Part shown: positions 54,713 to 64,000 of the stretch, piece by piece | How positions within the stretch are numbered: the first letter of the stretch is position 1 | Layout: every line of letters starts with the position of its first letter | From: Ceratotherium simum simum | Taxonomy: Eukaryota; Chordata; Mammalia; Perissodactyla; Rhinocerotidae | Assembly (NCBI RefSeq): GCF_000283155.1 | Contig: NW_004454156.1 | Coordinates: 31,872,496 to 31,936,495 of the forward strand | Reading direction: 5' to 3' | Length of the DNA: 64,000 bases | Translations under genes and position numbers: made by a program | The notes under the pieces: generated by a model | What the model saw: only the letters and a program-made list of their open reading frames with translations | What the model was told of the DNA's origin: nothing | The model's database searches: none

Positions 54713-55187
54713 NNNNNNNNNNNNNNNNNNNNNNNNNNNNNNNNNNNNNNNNNNNNNNNNNNNNNNNNNNNNNNNNNNNNNNNNNNNNNNNNNNNNNNNN
54801 NNNNNNNNNNNNNNNNNNNNNNNNNNNNNNNNNNNNNNNNNNNNNNNNNNNNNNNNNNNNNNNNNNNNNNNNNNNNNNNNNNNNNNNNNNNNNNNNNNNN
54901 NNNNNNNNNNNNNNNNNNNNNNNNNNNNNNNNNNNNNNNNNNNNNNNNNNNNNNNNNNNNNNNNNNNNNNNNNNNNNNNNNNNNNNNNNNNNNNNNNNNN
55001 NNNNNNNNNNNNNNNNNNNNNNNNNNNNNNNNNNNNNNNNNNNNNNNNNNNNNNNNNNNNNNNNNNNNNNNNNNNNNNNNNNNNNNNNNNNNNNNNNNNN
55101 NNNNNNNNNNNNNNNNNNNNNNNNNNNNNNNNNNNNNNNNNNNNNNNNNNNNNNNNNNNNNNNNNNNNNNNNNNNNNNNNNNNNNNN
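54713..55187. other. Assembly gap (475 N)
   Basis: Run of N starting at the 3' end of an MLT1 LTR and ending in L2 sequence. Confidence 0.99.
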
Positions 55188-55530
55188 TTCTATTCTGTGT
55201 TCTCTCAAGACCTTCACTCCTTCAGGGTCTTAGCCCTTGCTGTTCCCTCTGCCTGAAATATCTCCCTCATTCTCATTCTTCAGGTCTCAGTCCGTACATC
55301 ACCTTCCCAATGAGTTCTTTCCCTAATCATCTGACCTCAAGTGGCCACCTGAAGTTACTGTCTAATTGAAGGTCTTTCTGTTTAATTCCTTCCTTTATAG
55401 AACTTAACCAAATCTTTAATTATCTTTTACCTTTTATTTGTGTACATATTCTCTTTCTCTCTCAGAGAATGCCAGTCTCCAGTAGTATCTGGAATGTAGT
55501 TGGTGTTCAATAAACATTTGTTGAGTGCAT
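55188..55530 (+). repeat. L2 LINE 3' end
   Basis: 'agcccttgctgttccctctg', 'cctgaaatatctccctcatt', 'tcaataaacatttgttgagt'. The frame across the gap is not a gene. Confidence 0.85.
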
Positions 55531-56060
55531 GTTGAGGAAGAGACAAGCAATCCTGACATCCGGGAGCTGGCCCGGTGCTGTGGGGGAGGTCTTGGAGTTT
55601 CTATGAGCCAGCTTGGCACTCACAGCCAGGCCTGTTGAACCTAAACAATGTCACAGATACACCAATAGTAGACAAAGTCACTCTGTAACTGTCATGGGAC
55701 AAGATAAAAACAATATCATAAAAATAACCAACATCCTGACTAATATGAGTGATGGCTGCTTCTTTTCCAATTATTGCTTTAGCCTTGCTCTGGTCTTCCT
55801 TCGCTATAGACAAGATTTATTAAGATATCCAAGCATAAAATAACCCCTGCTTCCTGACAACCTCCAATCCAGACCAAAGCCCCATAAACTCTTCCCCCAA
55901 TCACCCAACCGAAGCCAAGTCCCATAAATCCTTCTAACACCCTTTTACTGAGATGGTCCGCAGTTCCCCCAGTGTCCCTCCTTTCTCACTGCAGTGGTCG
56001 ATAACCCCAACTTGTGCAATTACAGGTGTGTCTCTGGTGGTCTTTGGCTGGGGGGCATTC
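55531..56060 (+). mobile_element. Class I (ERV1-like) solo LTR
   Basis: Starts about 'tgttgaggaagagacaagca'. U5-type end 'actgagatggtccgcagttc', 'ccctcctttctcactgcagt', 'ggtgtgtctctggtggtctt', 'tggctggggggcattca'. CATAAA-type signals lie near 55880-55930. No internal viral genes adjoin it. Confidence 0.65.
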
Positions 56061-56089
56061 ACAATATAAATTGGAAGTCCAAGGACACA

Positions 56090-56420
56090 TCTGGCCTCAG
56101 ACTCCTCTGGATCTAGGGGCTTACACAATGTCAGGACACTGTCTTCCTTTCCATATTTTAGATCCACCTTCCTCTTGTGCTGGCTTCTTCTTCTGGTAGG
56201 ATCACCCTTTGTAGCAGGTCAGAGGCCACTGGCACCCCCAGCCCTACATCCTTACAGTCCGTTATGCAGAGGAAATCTGCTATTTTCCAGTGACCTAACA
56301 TCAAAACTTAAAATACTCTTGATTTTCTCTGCTTGTTTAGATACTTAGACTAGATCACTCACTGTGCTGGAGAGTGGGTACACTGATTGGCCAATCTGAG
56401 GCACATGCCTGCTCTTAGGG
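56090..56420. repeat. Unclassified LTR-like repeat, copy 2
   Basis: Shares ordered text with 38555-39000 (ggatcta/ggatcca...gggg, ctggcttcttctt). Ends near 'gattggccaatctgaggcac'. Confidence 0.45.
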
Positions 56421-56815
56421 TAGGGGAAAAAAAAAAAGATATCTTGATTGTCAGTCCCACGAGGTTCACATGGAGTGGAGGCAGATTGCTTGCTATATCA
56501 GAGTTTGATTAGGAGAACAGAAAACACTCCATATTTTATAAGCAGTAAGGGATTTTATATAGTGAATGAGATGCTTAGACTATAGTAACAGCCAGAGGGA
56601 AAACTAAAAAGTAAGGTTGCAGCTTGTTTTCAGTTATGCTGCTAGTTTTCAAAGCAATCAGGAAGGCAAAGGACCTCAGGAAACGGCTATCAATGGCTAC
56701 AGATATCCTCAGTACTGATGTGGGTGGTTCACAGGAGAATGCCTAGCGGTTCCTCAAACTCTCACATCTGCCGCAGCCCACAGATCTTCTCTCTGTCTTT
56801 CTCTTTCTAAAGGAG
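56421..56815. other. Unassigned stretch
   Basis: No gene or repeat recognised. Confidence 0.4.
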
Positions 56816-56817
56816 CA

Positions 56818-56832
56818 GTGATTATCTATCTG

Positions 56833-56872
<40 letters not shown>

Positions 56873-56992
56873 CCTACCTACCTACCTACCTATCTATCTC
56901 TTTCCACCTACCTATCATCGATCTATCTTCTATCATCTATCTATCTATCAATCTATCTATCGATCTATCTATTTCTATTATCATCTATTCCT
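56818..56992. repeat. (TATC)n/(TACC)n microsatellite
   Basis: About 170 bases of tatc units with a tacc sub-block at 56870-56890 and imperfect units after it. The 64-codon frame of Ile/Tyr/Leu/Ser is an artefact. Confidence 0.95.
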
Positions 56993-57004
56993 ATCTTTCA
57001 AAAC

Positions 57005-57239
57005 TTGTGTAAATTCCTCACAATGGACTCTGGAGAACACAGTTCACATCGGCAGATTTCTGACCTCCATGACATAGAAGGGATGAATGACATTGACTCG
57101 CCAACAGAGAGTCTGGCACAGATCCTCAGAGTAAGGGATGTTGCACAAATGACACATACAGTACCCTCGGTCATAGATACTGTCAATACTTTTCTCAAGT
57201 TATCCTTTTCTTTTTTTTTAAGATGTAAGTGTTCAAAGG
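57005..57239 (+). other. Unassigned 80-codon open frame
   Basis: The plus frame from 57005 gives an acidic, normal-composition peptide (DSGEHSSHRQISDLHDIEG..., ending VNTFLKLSF...). No domain I can name. A minus frame also overlaps. It lies between the microsatellite and an L3 LINE, so it may be a relic of the LINE or chance. Confidence 0.25.
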
Positions 57240-58185
57240 AAGCTTAATTTGTTTGAACAGCTTTGGGGATCTTGGGAGCATCGAGGAGACTGGCTTCTTG
57301 AGGATACAGGAAAAGGTTTTTTCAAATAGAGGAAGAAACTGAAAGTCATAACTATAGTTGTTGAGCTTGATGGAAATTCTGGGAGAGTTTCTAGATAGAA
57401 ATACCGAGAAGATGGCACATGAAGACTTGGAAAATAAAACTAATTACAAAGAGACATCAGGGGTTTACCAAGAACAAATCATACCAGACTCACCTTATTT
57501 GTTGGTGTGTTTATAAATGAATTACTGAGGAGATTGCTAGAGGCATAAGGCCTGTGGATTTTAGTGTGGCATTTACTCAAATCTCATTATGTCTTTGTGA
57601 AAATGACCAAATGTTGGTGGCATTACTGCTGAGTGGAAGCATGAGCAAGTGGCTGTGTCCTGAGAATGCTGACTAATGGATCAATGTCAACCTGGGAAAA
57701 TGGTCTCTGTTAAGGAGTTCTGGATTTGTTCTTGTCTGGTTCAACATTTTTGTCAATGTTTCATACAAGAGCATTGATGGCCCTCTAATCAAATCAGAGG
57801 ACGCACCAAGCCTGGGAGGAAGAACCAATGGATTGTTTGATAGAATCAGGATTCACAAAACTATCAATAGCCTGGCATGAAAGGAATAAAAGAATAAGGC
57901 AAATTGTGTTAGAAATAAATCTAAAACATTGCCTCTAGACCTCCAAACACTACCATGAGGGTAAGTGAAAGGGATGGCTTAATAGTAGACTCTTGGAAAA
58001 AAGACTAAGGTCTTGTCTTCATTGCAAACTACTTTAGACAGGTGGATCACATTGAACTGTCAAAATAATGAAATGACACTTTGAGTCGCATGTATACAAT
58101 TGTTTTGAGTAGAATAATGCTATGCGCATAGTGTATACTCAGCAGATACTATTTAAAATAACGCATGATTTAATGTTTTTCCTGG
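57240..58185 (+). repeat. CR1/L3 LINE with decayed reverse transcriptase, part 1
   Basis: Plus-strand pieces follow the CR1-group RT order: a block like the 'QTQLI...D' region near 57470-57490, then 'VLVWFNIFVNVSYKSIDG' near 57731-57784 (family LGPVLFNIFINDL-type), then 'PLIKSEDA' at 57782-57805 where the catalytic FADD motif should be. Stops and frameshifts throughout, so inactive. Confidence 0.7.
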
Positions 58186-58189
58186 AACA

Positions 58190-58520
58190 CTATGTTGAGT
58201 TATTCATGCATTCATTCAGCAAATATTTTTTGAGAACTAGACCCAGGCTCTGGTTAGGTGCTGGATACACATTAGTGAACAAAAGAGACACAATTTCTGC
58301 CATGGGGAACTGAAACATTTATTGAACATCCAATACATACCAGACATTGTGTTGAGGTTATAAAGAAGAATATAGTTTGTGCCTTCAAAATTTTGTTAAA
58401 GAAACAGATATGAATGTATAATCACAACCCAGGAACGTTCCATGTCACTATAGCTCTAGAAAAAGGAGTGGTTCTGAGAAGGGTACAATGAACTTGTTAT
58501 AGAGGGGTGTCTGGGAAACA
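58190..58520 (-). repeat. L2 LINE 3' end inserted in L3
   Basis: 'cattcattcagcaaatattt' terminus, then 'ggttaggtgctggatacaca', 'gaacaaaagagacacaattt', and a second similar block from 58310. It separates two parts of the L3. Confidence 0.65.
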
Positions 58521-58689
58521 GTTGCCATAGATGGGACATTGGTGGGTTGTTTTGTGTGTGTGTGATGAATAGATACTTGCTCATTCTGATACCCACCTTT
58601 ATGAATGAGTCCTGAGTAAGGCAACTAGAATTGTGATACCTCAAACCTGTATCATATAAGATAATAGAGGCAGAACCTGGATTTTTTTT

Positions 58690-59050
58690 TAACCTGGAGT
58701 TGAGAAACCCTAGGGGAAGGGCAAGCATATGTATGGACATGCAATATGTGAAATGTTGTCATATAAAATGAAGAATGGTCTTGTACTGTGTGGTTGTGAG
58801 GATGACTTTAGGATACAGCTGGAGGTTTCAGGGCAGCAGACTTGGGGTCATACAAGGAAAATCTTTCTGACACAGTAGTGCATCAGTGGGAGAAGATATT
58901 TGTGAGGTAGGGGGTTCTTTCTCATTAGAGTCATTCAAGCAGAAGCTGGAGAGGCCCCTTTCAACCTGTGATGAAGATCGACTCATTGATTTGTGTTTTG
59001 GACTGAAAGGCCTCTAGGTCAGGTAGCCCTGAAATTCTCCTACTTTTATG
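58690..59050 (+). repeat. CR1/L3 LINE, part 2 (3' end)
   Basis: 'gcagcagacttggggtcata', 'caaggaaaatctttctgaca', 'gagtcattcaagcagaagct', 'ggagaggcccctttcaacct' follow the L3 3' end order. Confidence 0.65.
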
Positions 59051-59149
59051 AACCTCCATGTGCTGCATTTAAAATTTTTTATCATGTATTGCAATTTTGC
59101 TTTATGTGTATAAATCATTGCTTACTTAACTCATAAACTTCCTGAGAGC

Positions 59150-59345
59150 CTGAGAAGAGGGCTGGATGGTGTATTGGAGAAGTCAGGGATTTGAAATTTT
59201 TTCCAATACCGAAAAGCTATGTTCCTTTTCAGCACGCTGTTCACCTTCTCTGCAACTCAATTTCCACATCTATGAAATGAATGTAATAAAACTTATCCTG
59301 TCATTTTGCTGTAGGGATAAGATATAGTAAAGCATCTTGAACATT
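59150..59345 (+). repeat. MIR SINE
   Basis: 'actcaatttccacatctatg', 'aaatgaatgtaataaaactt' and spacing of the core. Confidence 0.65.
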
Positions 59346-60570
59346 TAATGGTAGTTCTATTTATTCCATTCTTATATACTCCTTTCCCTTTGGTGCCTGG
59401 CATCGGAGAATGTACAGATCAGTTCTGTCTCCAAAGATACTTGTTGGATGAAGGCCAAATGCTCATTGAAATGCTGTGGGTCCACAAGTCAGGGAATCAA
59501 TTGCCACTGATTCTTTCCCCAAATGGAGGAGAATTTTGCTCTGTATTCTGTTCTTTTGTAGCTCTCTCTGCTCCTTCTTTGCCTTATTCCTTCTCTGGCT
59601 CTTCAGTGTTCTTCACTTGAGGTTCTGAAGCCGCTTGTGTCTAGGTCAGTGGATTCTGAGCACCCTCTAGAGACAACAGAGGGATTTATCTCACTTGAGA
59701 GAAGATTTTTCTCATGCAGTTGCTGGCACGAGTGAAAAGGGCCAGGAGTAAGTGAGATGTGGAGGGAGGGAACAAGCACGGGAGAATCCTGTTTTTCTTA
59801 ACCCACCCCTCCCTATCCATGCAGTTTTCTAGCTGCCATCTTTTATATATCCACCCCCTAGGTGGATGTGAAGACAATGAGCCACCCAGGATTCAGAAAA
59901 CGGATTCCCTTCTATTCTTGAGCACAAGTAGTCAGTTGAAAGTGTGTCCCAATGGGGCCATTACTGAATCTCTAGTGAATTCTGAATAGGGTTAGACTAA
60001 AGATGATTCCTGAACTATGCCCTCTGACCATCCAGGCTGCACGTCCTTCTCCATCGCCAGAAGAAAGGAGGGAAGAATTTATGCAAACACAGTGAACCAC
60101 AGCAAGCAATTTTAATTCTAGAATATATCTCCAAATATTTCAGCTCTGGTTGTTTCTCAGACCCAGCTCTTTTAAAATTTCACATCACTCCTGTCCCTAA
60201 ATAAACTTGAAAAACAATAACTTTCCTGTTATGAATATAGAGGGGAAGAGGGTGGTGGGTAAAAGAACAGGGGAGTGAGGGGACTAGGGTGGGTACTAAT
60301 GAGGAGGGTGTAATAAGACCCCTGTCAGGACTGTTACACTTGGATAGTGAGCAAAGTTATTGACTGACTAACCATTAAATCAGAACAGTTATAGCCCTTT
60401 CTGAAAGAAAATAAAATAAAGTTCCTAAAGTCACAGAGTGATATTTAGGAGATAGAATTAGAACTTCTGACATTCAGGATCATAGTTTTTACAGTCACGA
60501 CCATTAGCTTCAACTCAGAAGCCACAAGAAAAATCAATGCCACACATTTTAGGTATTCTATTTTAAACCT
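59346..60570. other. Unassigned stretch
   Basis: No gene or repeat family recognised. Short frames only (largest 90 codons at 59348-59620, no domain). Confidence 0.45.
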
Positions 60571-60574
60571 ATAT

Positions 60575-61330
60575 TATTGGGTGCATACAAATGACGGATG
60601 GTTATGTCTTCCTGCCTCATTGACCTTTTAGTATTATGGAATGTCTCTGCTGAGAGTAATATTTCTTCCCAAAATCTACTTTGTCAGATATTAGTATAGG
60701 CACATAATTTTTTAAAAATAGTTACGTATTTTTCTATTCTCTTACTTTCAACATAAATATGCTTCCGGAACACTGGTGATATGTGTGTTAGACTTTATCA
60801 CCTGTCCCACATATATCTTAGATTCTTCCTCCCTCCAATTTTTCCTCTGTTCCTCTGTCTGAATAGTCCTCATTTTCAATTCACCATTCCTTTGTGCTTC
60901 TGTGTGTGATCTGCTGTTGAACCCATCTATCAATTTCAGTCATTGTAATTCTCAGTTCAAGATTTACCACATGACTTTGTTTGTTATGGACTTGATAACA
61001 AAAGTCTCAGCTGAAATATTTAATATTTTCTTGCCTATTAAGTATAATAATCATAACTATTTTAAAGTTGCTTTCTAATAACTTCAATAACTGAATTACA
61101 GATATATTTATATCATCTATTGTTTCCCTTGGTTTGGGAAGAAATTGTTCTTGTTTTGGTCTTTCCTTTTTTTAATGCACCATAACGTGTAATTAGATGT
61201 AAGATTTGTGGATGACAATTTTCTTTCTCACAAGACGTTAAATTTCCTCTTGGCAGACAGATGGAGTATCAGCAGATCACCAAGATCCTCTTAAATTAGG
61301 TTTCCAACATTTTTTGAGATAGTGTATTTG
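60575..61330 (-). repeat. Antisense old L1
   Basis: Complement L1: 'gaccttttagtattatggaa', 'tctactttgtcagatattag', 'tattctcttactttcaacat', 'tatcacctgtcccacatat', 'aacccatctatcaatttcag', 'tattttaaagttgctttcta'. No intact ORF. Confidence 0.65.
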
Positions 61331-62158
61331 ACTCGTGTCTCTACTCCCGGGATGTGGCCTTTCTGGAGTCTCCACAGAGAAAGCTACCTTTCAAATATAT
61401 TCTTTACAGCTCTTTGAAGAACCCAAGTATCAGAATACATGGGGGCTGTGGTGCATGTCACAGAACTTCACGAATTCTGTGCATGGTCACTTCAAATACA
61501 ACAAAATCATCAGAACACGTTACTTTGTAATATGAAAGCAGTATAAAATCTAAAAATAAGTATGTATGTCCAAGGACAAACTAGAATGTTAACTAGATAT
61601 AGTCAGCTATTCATAAATATTCAAATTAATATTATTTTCCATATGAATATCCATTTTCTCATGTTTCTACTAACTAATAAGGATGTACAAGCAAGTTTTA
61701 TAACATAAAATTAGATTTTTGGATTAACTTTTTGGTTGATAAATTTTCTTTCCCTCACTCCCAACGCAGTATGTTTTCCATAACATAATTTTGCCCCTAT
61801 TTTTTCAATTATATAAATATATCATTGCTCCAAAATTACAGTACATCTTGTCAGAATAAAATATATATTTTCCATAAGACTTTATGTTCATACAAGTGTT
61901 AATAGGTGATTCCTTGGGGTCCAAATATATTTCTCCTGAAATTGAGGATGTCATAAAGTAAGTTACCATATATCTATAATAAAACAAATCCAACACATCA
62001 AAAATGCCTCGTGCTATGTTCTAATGTAAATCTCCCTCTCCAAAACCAGTTATCTTACCAGGGAATTCTTCCCAAAATATTTTAATTTCAGAGCAAGATT
62101 TGCTCTTAAAATCAGGTCTCCTTAAGAATGGGAGGAATGCTGTTACTCCCCATCCTTT
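61331..62158. other. Unassigned AT-rich stretch next to the C1q pseudogene
   Basis: Lies 3' of the minus-strand C1q relic and may include its former 3' untranslated region. No clear polyadenylation signal pair was identified. Confidence 0.4.
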
Positions 62159-62609
62159 TTAATTTCCATAGAGTAAACACCAAAGAACATAGTTTAAGTG
62201 TTCCTTTTTCATGATCTGCTTTCTGTAGCTTAGAACCCGCCAAACCCTGTCCCCTCTCTCCAGCTGCAAGATGGCAGTTCGTGATGCATTCTCATAGTCA
62301 TTGTTGGCCTCAGCTTGCTTACTTCTGATAAATATGCCATTCCTCATGAGACCCACTTTTACAGAGTGCTGAAACAGCTCAAATTCAAAGCCAATGTTGA
62401 ACACACCAGGGATAGTCCAGGCAAATACTCTGGTGGAGAGATTGAAGTGGACCTGAATGTTATAAAGGGCTTCTTTGAAGACAATGGGCTGGAAGGGCAC
62501 TGGGAGGGATCCAATCAGCTTCACTGGAAAAGCAGATATTGGTGAGAATGGACATTTCTCAATATTTCCTTCTTTTCCTATTGGCCCTCATTCTCCAATC
62601 TAGGAAGTC
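62159..62609 (-). pseudogene. C1q globular-domain exon, broken (C1q/TNF-related, HP-20/25/27-like)
   Basis: C1q domains form trimeric jelly-roll heads of secreted plasma proteins that carry a collagen stalk. The minus-strand reading, from a possible acceptor (pyrimidine-rich intron ending tctag at 62610), gives a short Gly-X-Y start (GLP..., then GPIGKEGN), then 'SPISAFPVKL'. The classic C1q core follows: 'PIVFKEALYNIQVHFN', 'STRVFAWTIPGVF', 'VKVGLMRNG', 'ASRTAILQLERGDRVW' (Trp codon 62240-62242). The frame is open from about 62590 to the TAA at 62159-62161, but the register is broken. The Gly-X-Y start is one base out of phase. After RVW the expected SKL...EKGT piece is read in another frame (about 62190-62232), the MFFG piece in a third, and the final LLYGN returns to the first. 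The usual Cys in the core is Trp. At least three frameshifts, so a pseudogene. The spliced structure argues against a retrocopy. The upstream collagen exon is not seen: 62690-64000 is all repeats. The HP-group assignment is from memory of family sequence and less certain than the C1q call. Confidence 0.8.
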
Positions 62610-62689
62610 CTAGATTCCAAAATAAACAGAAAACAGAATTAGGTGATTTTGAAATCATGCATTTTATGCTCAATGTATTTCTCCCTCCC

Positions 62690-63005
62690 CTCCTACTTTC
62701 TCCTTCCAGTTCAAGGCTCAACTTAAGCGTGGTCTCTCCCAGGAAGTCTTTTTTGCCTTTTCCATATTGGGTAAGTTTCTCTCCTCTGTGTGCTGGTAAT
62801 AGCGGGACCTTGTGCTGACTCTTGTCACAGCCCTTAAACCATATGAAGTGTCATCTCTTTTTTAAATGCCTGTTTCCTTGACTGGGCTGTGAGCCTGTGC
62901 TTTACTCAATGTTGAATCTTAAGCACCCACACGGTGTCTGGCGTATAGTTGACAGTCTATATGTGTTCGCTAAATGAATTATTGAATAAATTCATGAATT
63001 GCTCT
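62690..63005 (+). repeat. L2 LINE 3' end
   Basis: 'ttcaaggctcaacttaagcg', 'ctcccaggaagtcttttttg', 'gactgggctgtgagcctgtg', 'ttcgctaaatgaattattga'. Confidence 0.8.
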
Positions 63006-63149
63006 TCCAAAGTTATTTCACATCCATGCCCACAGGTTTTCATAACTTAGAACATAGATGTAAAGAAGAATATTGGGATATGATGATGGAGAAAAATACA
63101 GTAATCTAGGAAGTATATTCTGTTAGAACTAAAGGAGAACTTAACAGTA

Positions 63150-63345
63150 TTTCCCCAATTTACTTGTTTATTAGAATCATTTGTAAAGACAGTGAAAAAA
63201 ATGGTCTTGGCTACTGCCTGGATTTTCTGAGTCAGAATCTCTGAGGTGGTGCCTAGGAACCAAGATGTTTAATGAGGTCCATGTTTAATAAGGTTCTAAG
63301 GTGAGTCTGATGCACAGTTAGGTTCAAGAATCCCCGTTTAGGGAT
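63150..63345 (+). repeat. MER5-type hAT MITE
   Basis: 'ttattagaatcatttgtaaa', 'tctgagtcagaatctctgag', 'gtggtgcctaggaacc', 'gagtctgatgcacagttagg', 'gttcaagaatccccg'. Confidence 0.6.
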
Positions 63346-63410
63346 CACGTGGTTTAGCAGTTTTCAAAGGGGCTCAGTGGTAGGTAGACCAGATATATAT
63401 ATATATATTT

Positions 63411-63650
63411 TTTTTTCCCGAGGAAGATTTGACCTGAGCTAACAGCTATTGCCAATCTTCCTCTTTTTTTGCTAAGGAAAATTCGCCCTGAGCTAACATC
63501 TGTTGCCAATCTTCCTTTTTTTGGTATGTGAGCCACCGTGACAGCATGGCCACTGACAGATGAGTGGTGTAGGTCTGTGCCTGGGAACCGAACCCTGGTC
63601 TGCCAAAGTGAAGCATGCCAAACTTAACCACTAGGCCACTGGGGCTGGCC
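63411..63650 (-). mobile_element. ERE-type SINE
   Basis: Complement ERE: T-rich tail next to (ta)n, two 'ctgagctaacagctattgcc'-type blocks, 'ctgggaaccgaaccctggtc' (B-box complement), 'ttaaccactaggccactggg', 'gctggccc' end. The frames here (63354-63536, 63446-63631) are SINE artefacts. No clear duplication. Confidence 0.9.
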
Positions 63651-63756
63651 CAGATCAGATAATTTGAAGTGTAGAAAGACCTCTAGATTCCTAGTCCATG
63701 GGAGTTCAGCCATAGTAGCACTGTACTACCCCCCAGCCTGAGAAGCAGATGCTGTT

Positions 63757-64000
63757 TGTCTTACTCCATTTGGGCTGCTATAACAGAATACATAGACTGG
63801 GTGGCTTATAAACAACAAATATTTATTTCTCACAGTTCTGGAGGCTGGAAATCCAAGATCAACGTGCCAGCAGATCCAGTGTCTGCTGAGGGTTTGCTTC
63901 CTGGTTCATAGGTGGCTGTCTTCTCACTGTGTCCTCACAGAGAAGGGGCAAGGGAGCTCTCTGGGGTCTCTTTTATAAAGGCACTAATCCCATTCATGGG
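63757..64000 (-). mobile_element. MLT1/MST-type (MaLR) LTR, runs off the window
   Basis: 'tgtcttactccatttgggct', 'atagactgggtggcttataa', 'caaatatttatttctcacag', 'ttctggaggctggaaatcca', 'gtcttctcactgtgtcctca', 'ttataaaggcactaatccca'. Continues past 64000. Confidence 0.88.

Noticed and set aside
54683..55369. 228-codon plus frame and companions across the second gap
   Set aside because: Three quarters of the frame is N. The readable ends are MLT1 LTR and L2 sequence.
55434..55843. Short overlapping frames inside the LTR at 55531-56060
   Set aside because: They cross the L2-LTR boundary, lie on both strands and show no viral or host domain.
56818..57012. Frame of repeated Ile-Tyr-Leu-Ser
   Set aside because: Translation of the TATC microsatellite.
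63354..63631. Frames with a repeated Ser-Ser-Gly-(Arg/Gln)-Ile-Phe-Leu motif
   Set aside because: The repeated motif is the duplicated body of the ERE SINE, also seen at 48936-49229 and 22159.

Overview
This is a stretch of draft mammalian nuclear DNA, almost all of it intergenic or intronic. No intact protein-coding gene can be supported. Nine copies of a tRNA-derived SINE with the equine-type (ERE) architecture are present: pol III A and B boxes, a body reading like 'gaggaagatnggcanngatgttagctcag', and an A-rich tail. That points to a perissodactyl (horse, rhinoceros or tapir group). This is an inference from remembered SINE structure, not from a database search. Two runs of N (1697-1971 and 54713-55187) mark assembly gaps.

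Layout. 1-1.2 kb: old repeats. 1.2-2.1 kb: a CpG island broken by the first gap, with a good minus-strand splice donor. It is the best promoter/first-exon candidate, for a gene running leftwards out of the window. 2.1-3.7 kb: one L2 LINE split by an MLT1 LTR and a MIR. 3.7-29 kb: MIR, L2, MER5-type and ERE insertions separated by unassigned sequence. These include an LTR inserted inside a MIR (9.2-9.6 kb), a small palindromic MITE (10.75 kb), two adjacent perfect hairpins (11.35 kb) and a polypurine tract (11.6 kb). 29.2-31.8 kb: a 2.6 kb fossil hAT-Charlie DNA transposon with both ends and a decayed transposase, sitting inside an L2. 32-54 kb: more nested repeats, including a class I LTR with promoter features (40.1-40.65 kb), a MITE containing a composite SINE (41.2 kb), and an LTR split by a 5'-truncated L1 with target-site duplications (43.2-44.7 kb). 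54-59 kb: an MLT1 running into the second gap, another class I LTR, a GATA-type microsatellite, and a CR1/L3 LINE whose reverse-transcriptase motif is still readable. 60.6-61.3 kb: antisense L1.

The only recognisable host-gene coding relic is on the minus strand at about 62159-62609. It is a C1q globular-domain exon, with a collagen-like Gly-X-Y start and a plausible splice acceptor, broken by several frameshifts. Its sequence resembles the C1q/TNF-related plasma proteins, perhaps the hibernation-protein HP-20/25/27 group. The retained acceptor argues for a formerly intron-containing gene rather than a retrocopy.

I found no convincing new biological system. The items worth a second look are the C1q pseudogene, the gap-disrupted CpG-island promoter, a SINE that seems to carry 3'-transduced sequence, several RFX X-box-like palindromes (two inside transposable elements), and well-resolved nested insertions that give a relative history of the locus. 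Repeat-family names are from memory. Class-level calls (MIR, L2, MaLR LTR, hAT-Charlie, ERE) are firmer than subfamily names, and repeat edges are good to roughly 10-30 bases unless target-site duplications are quoted.
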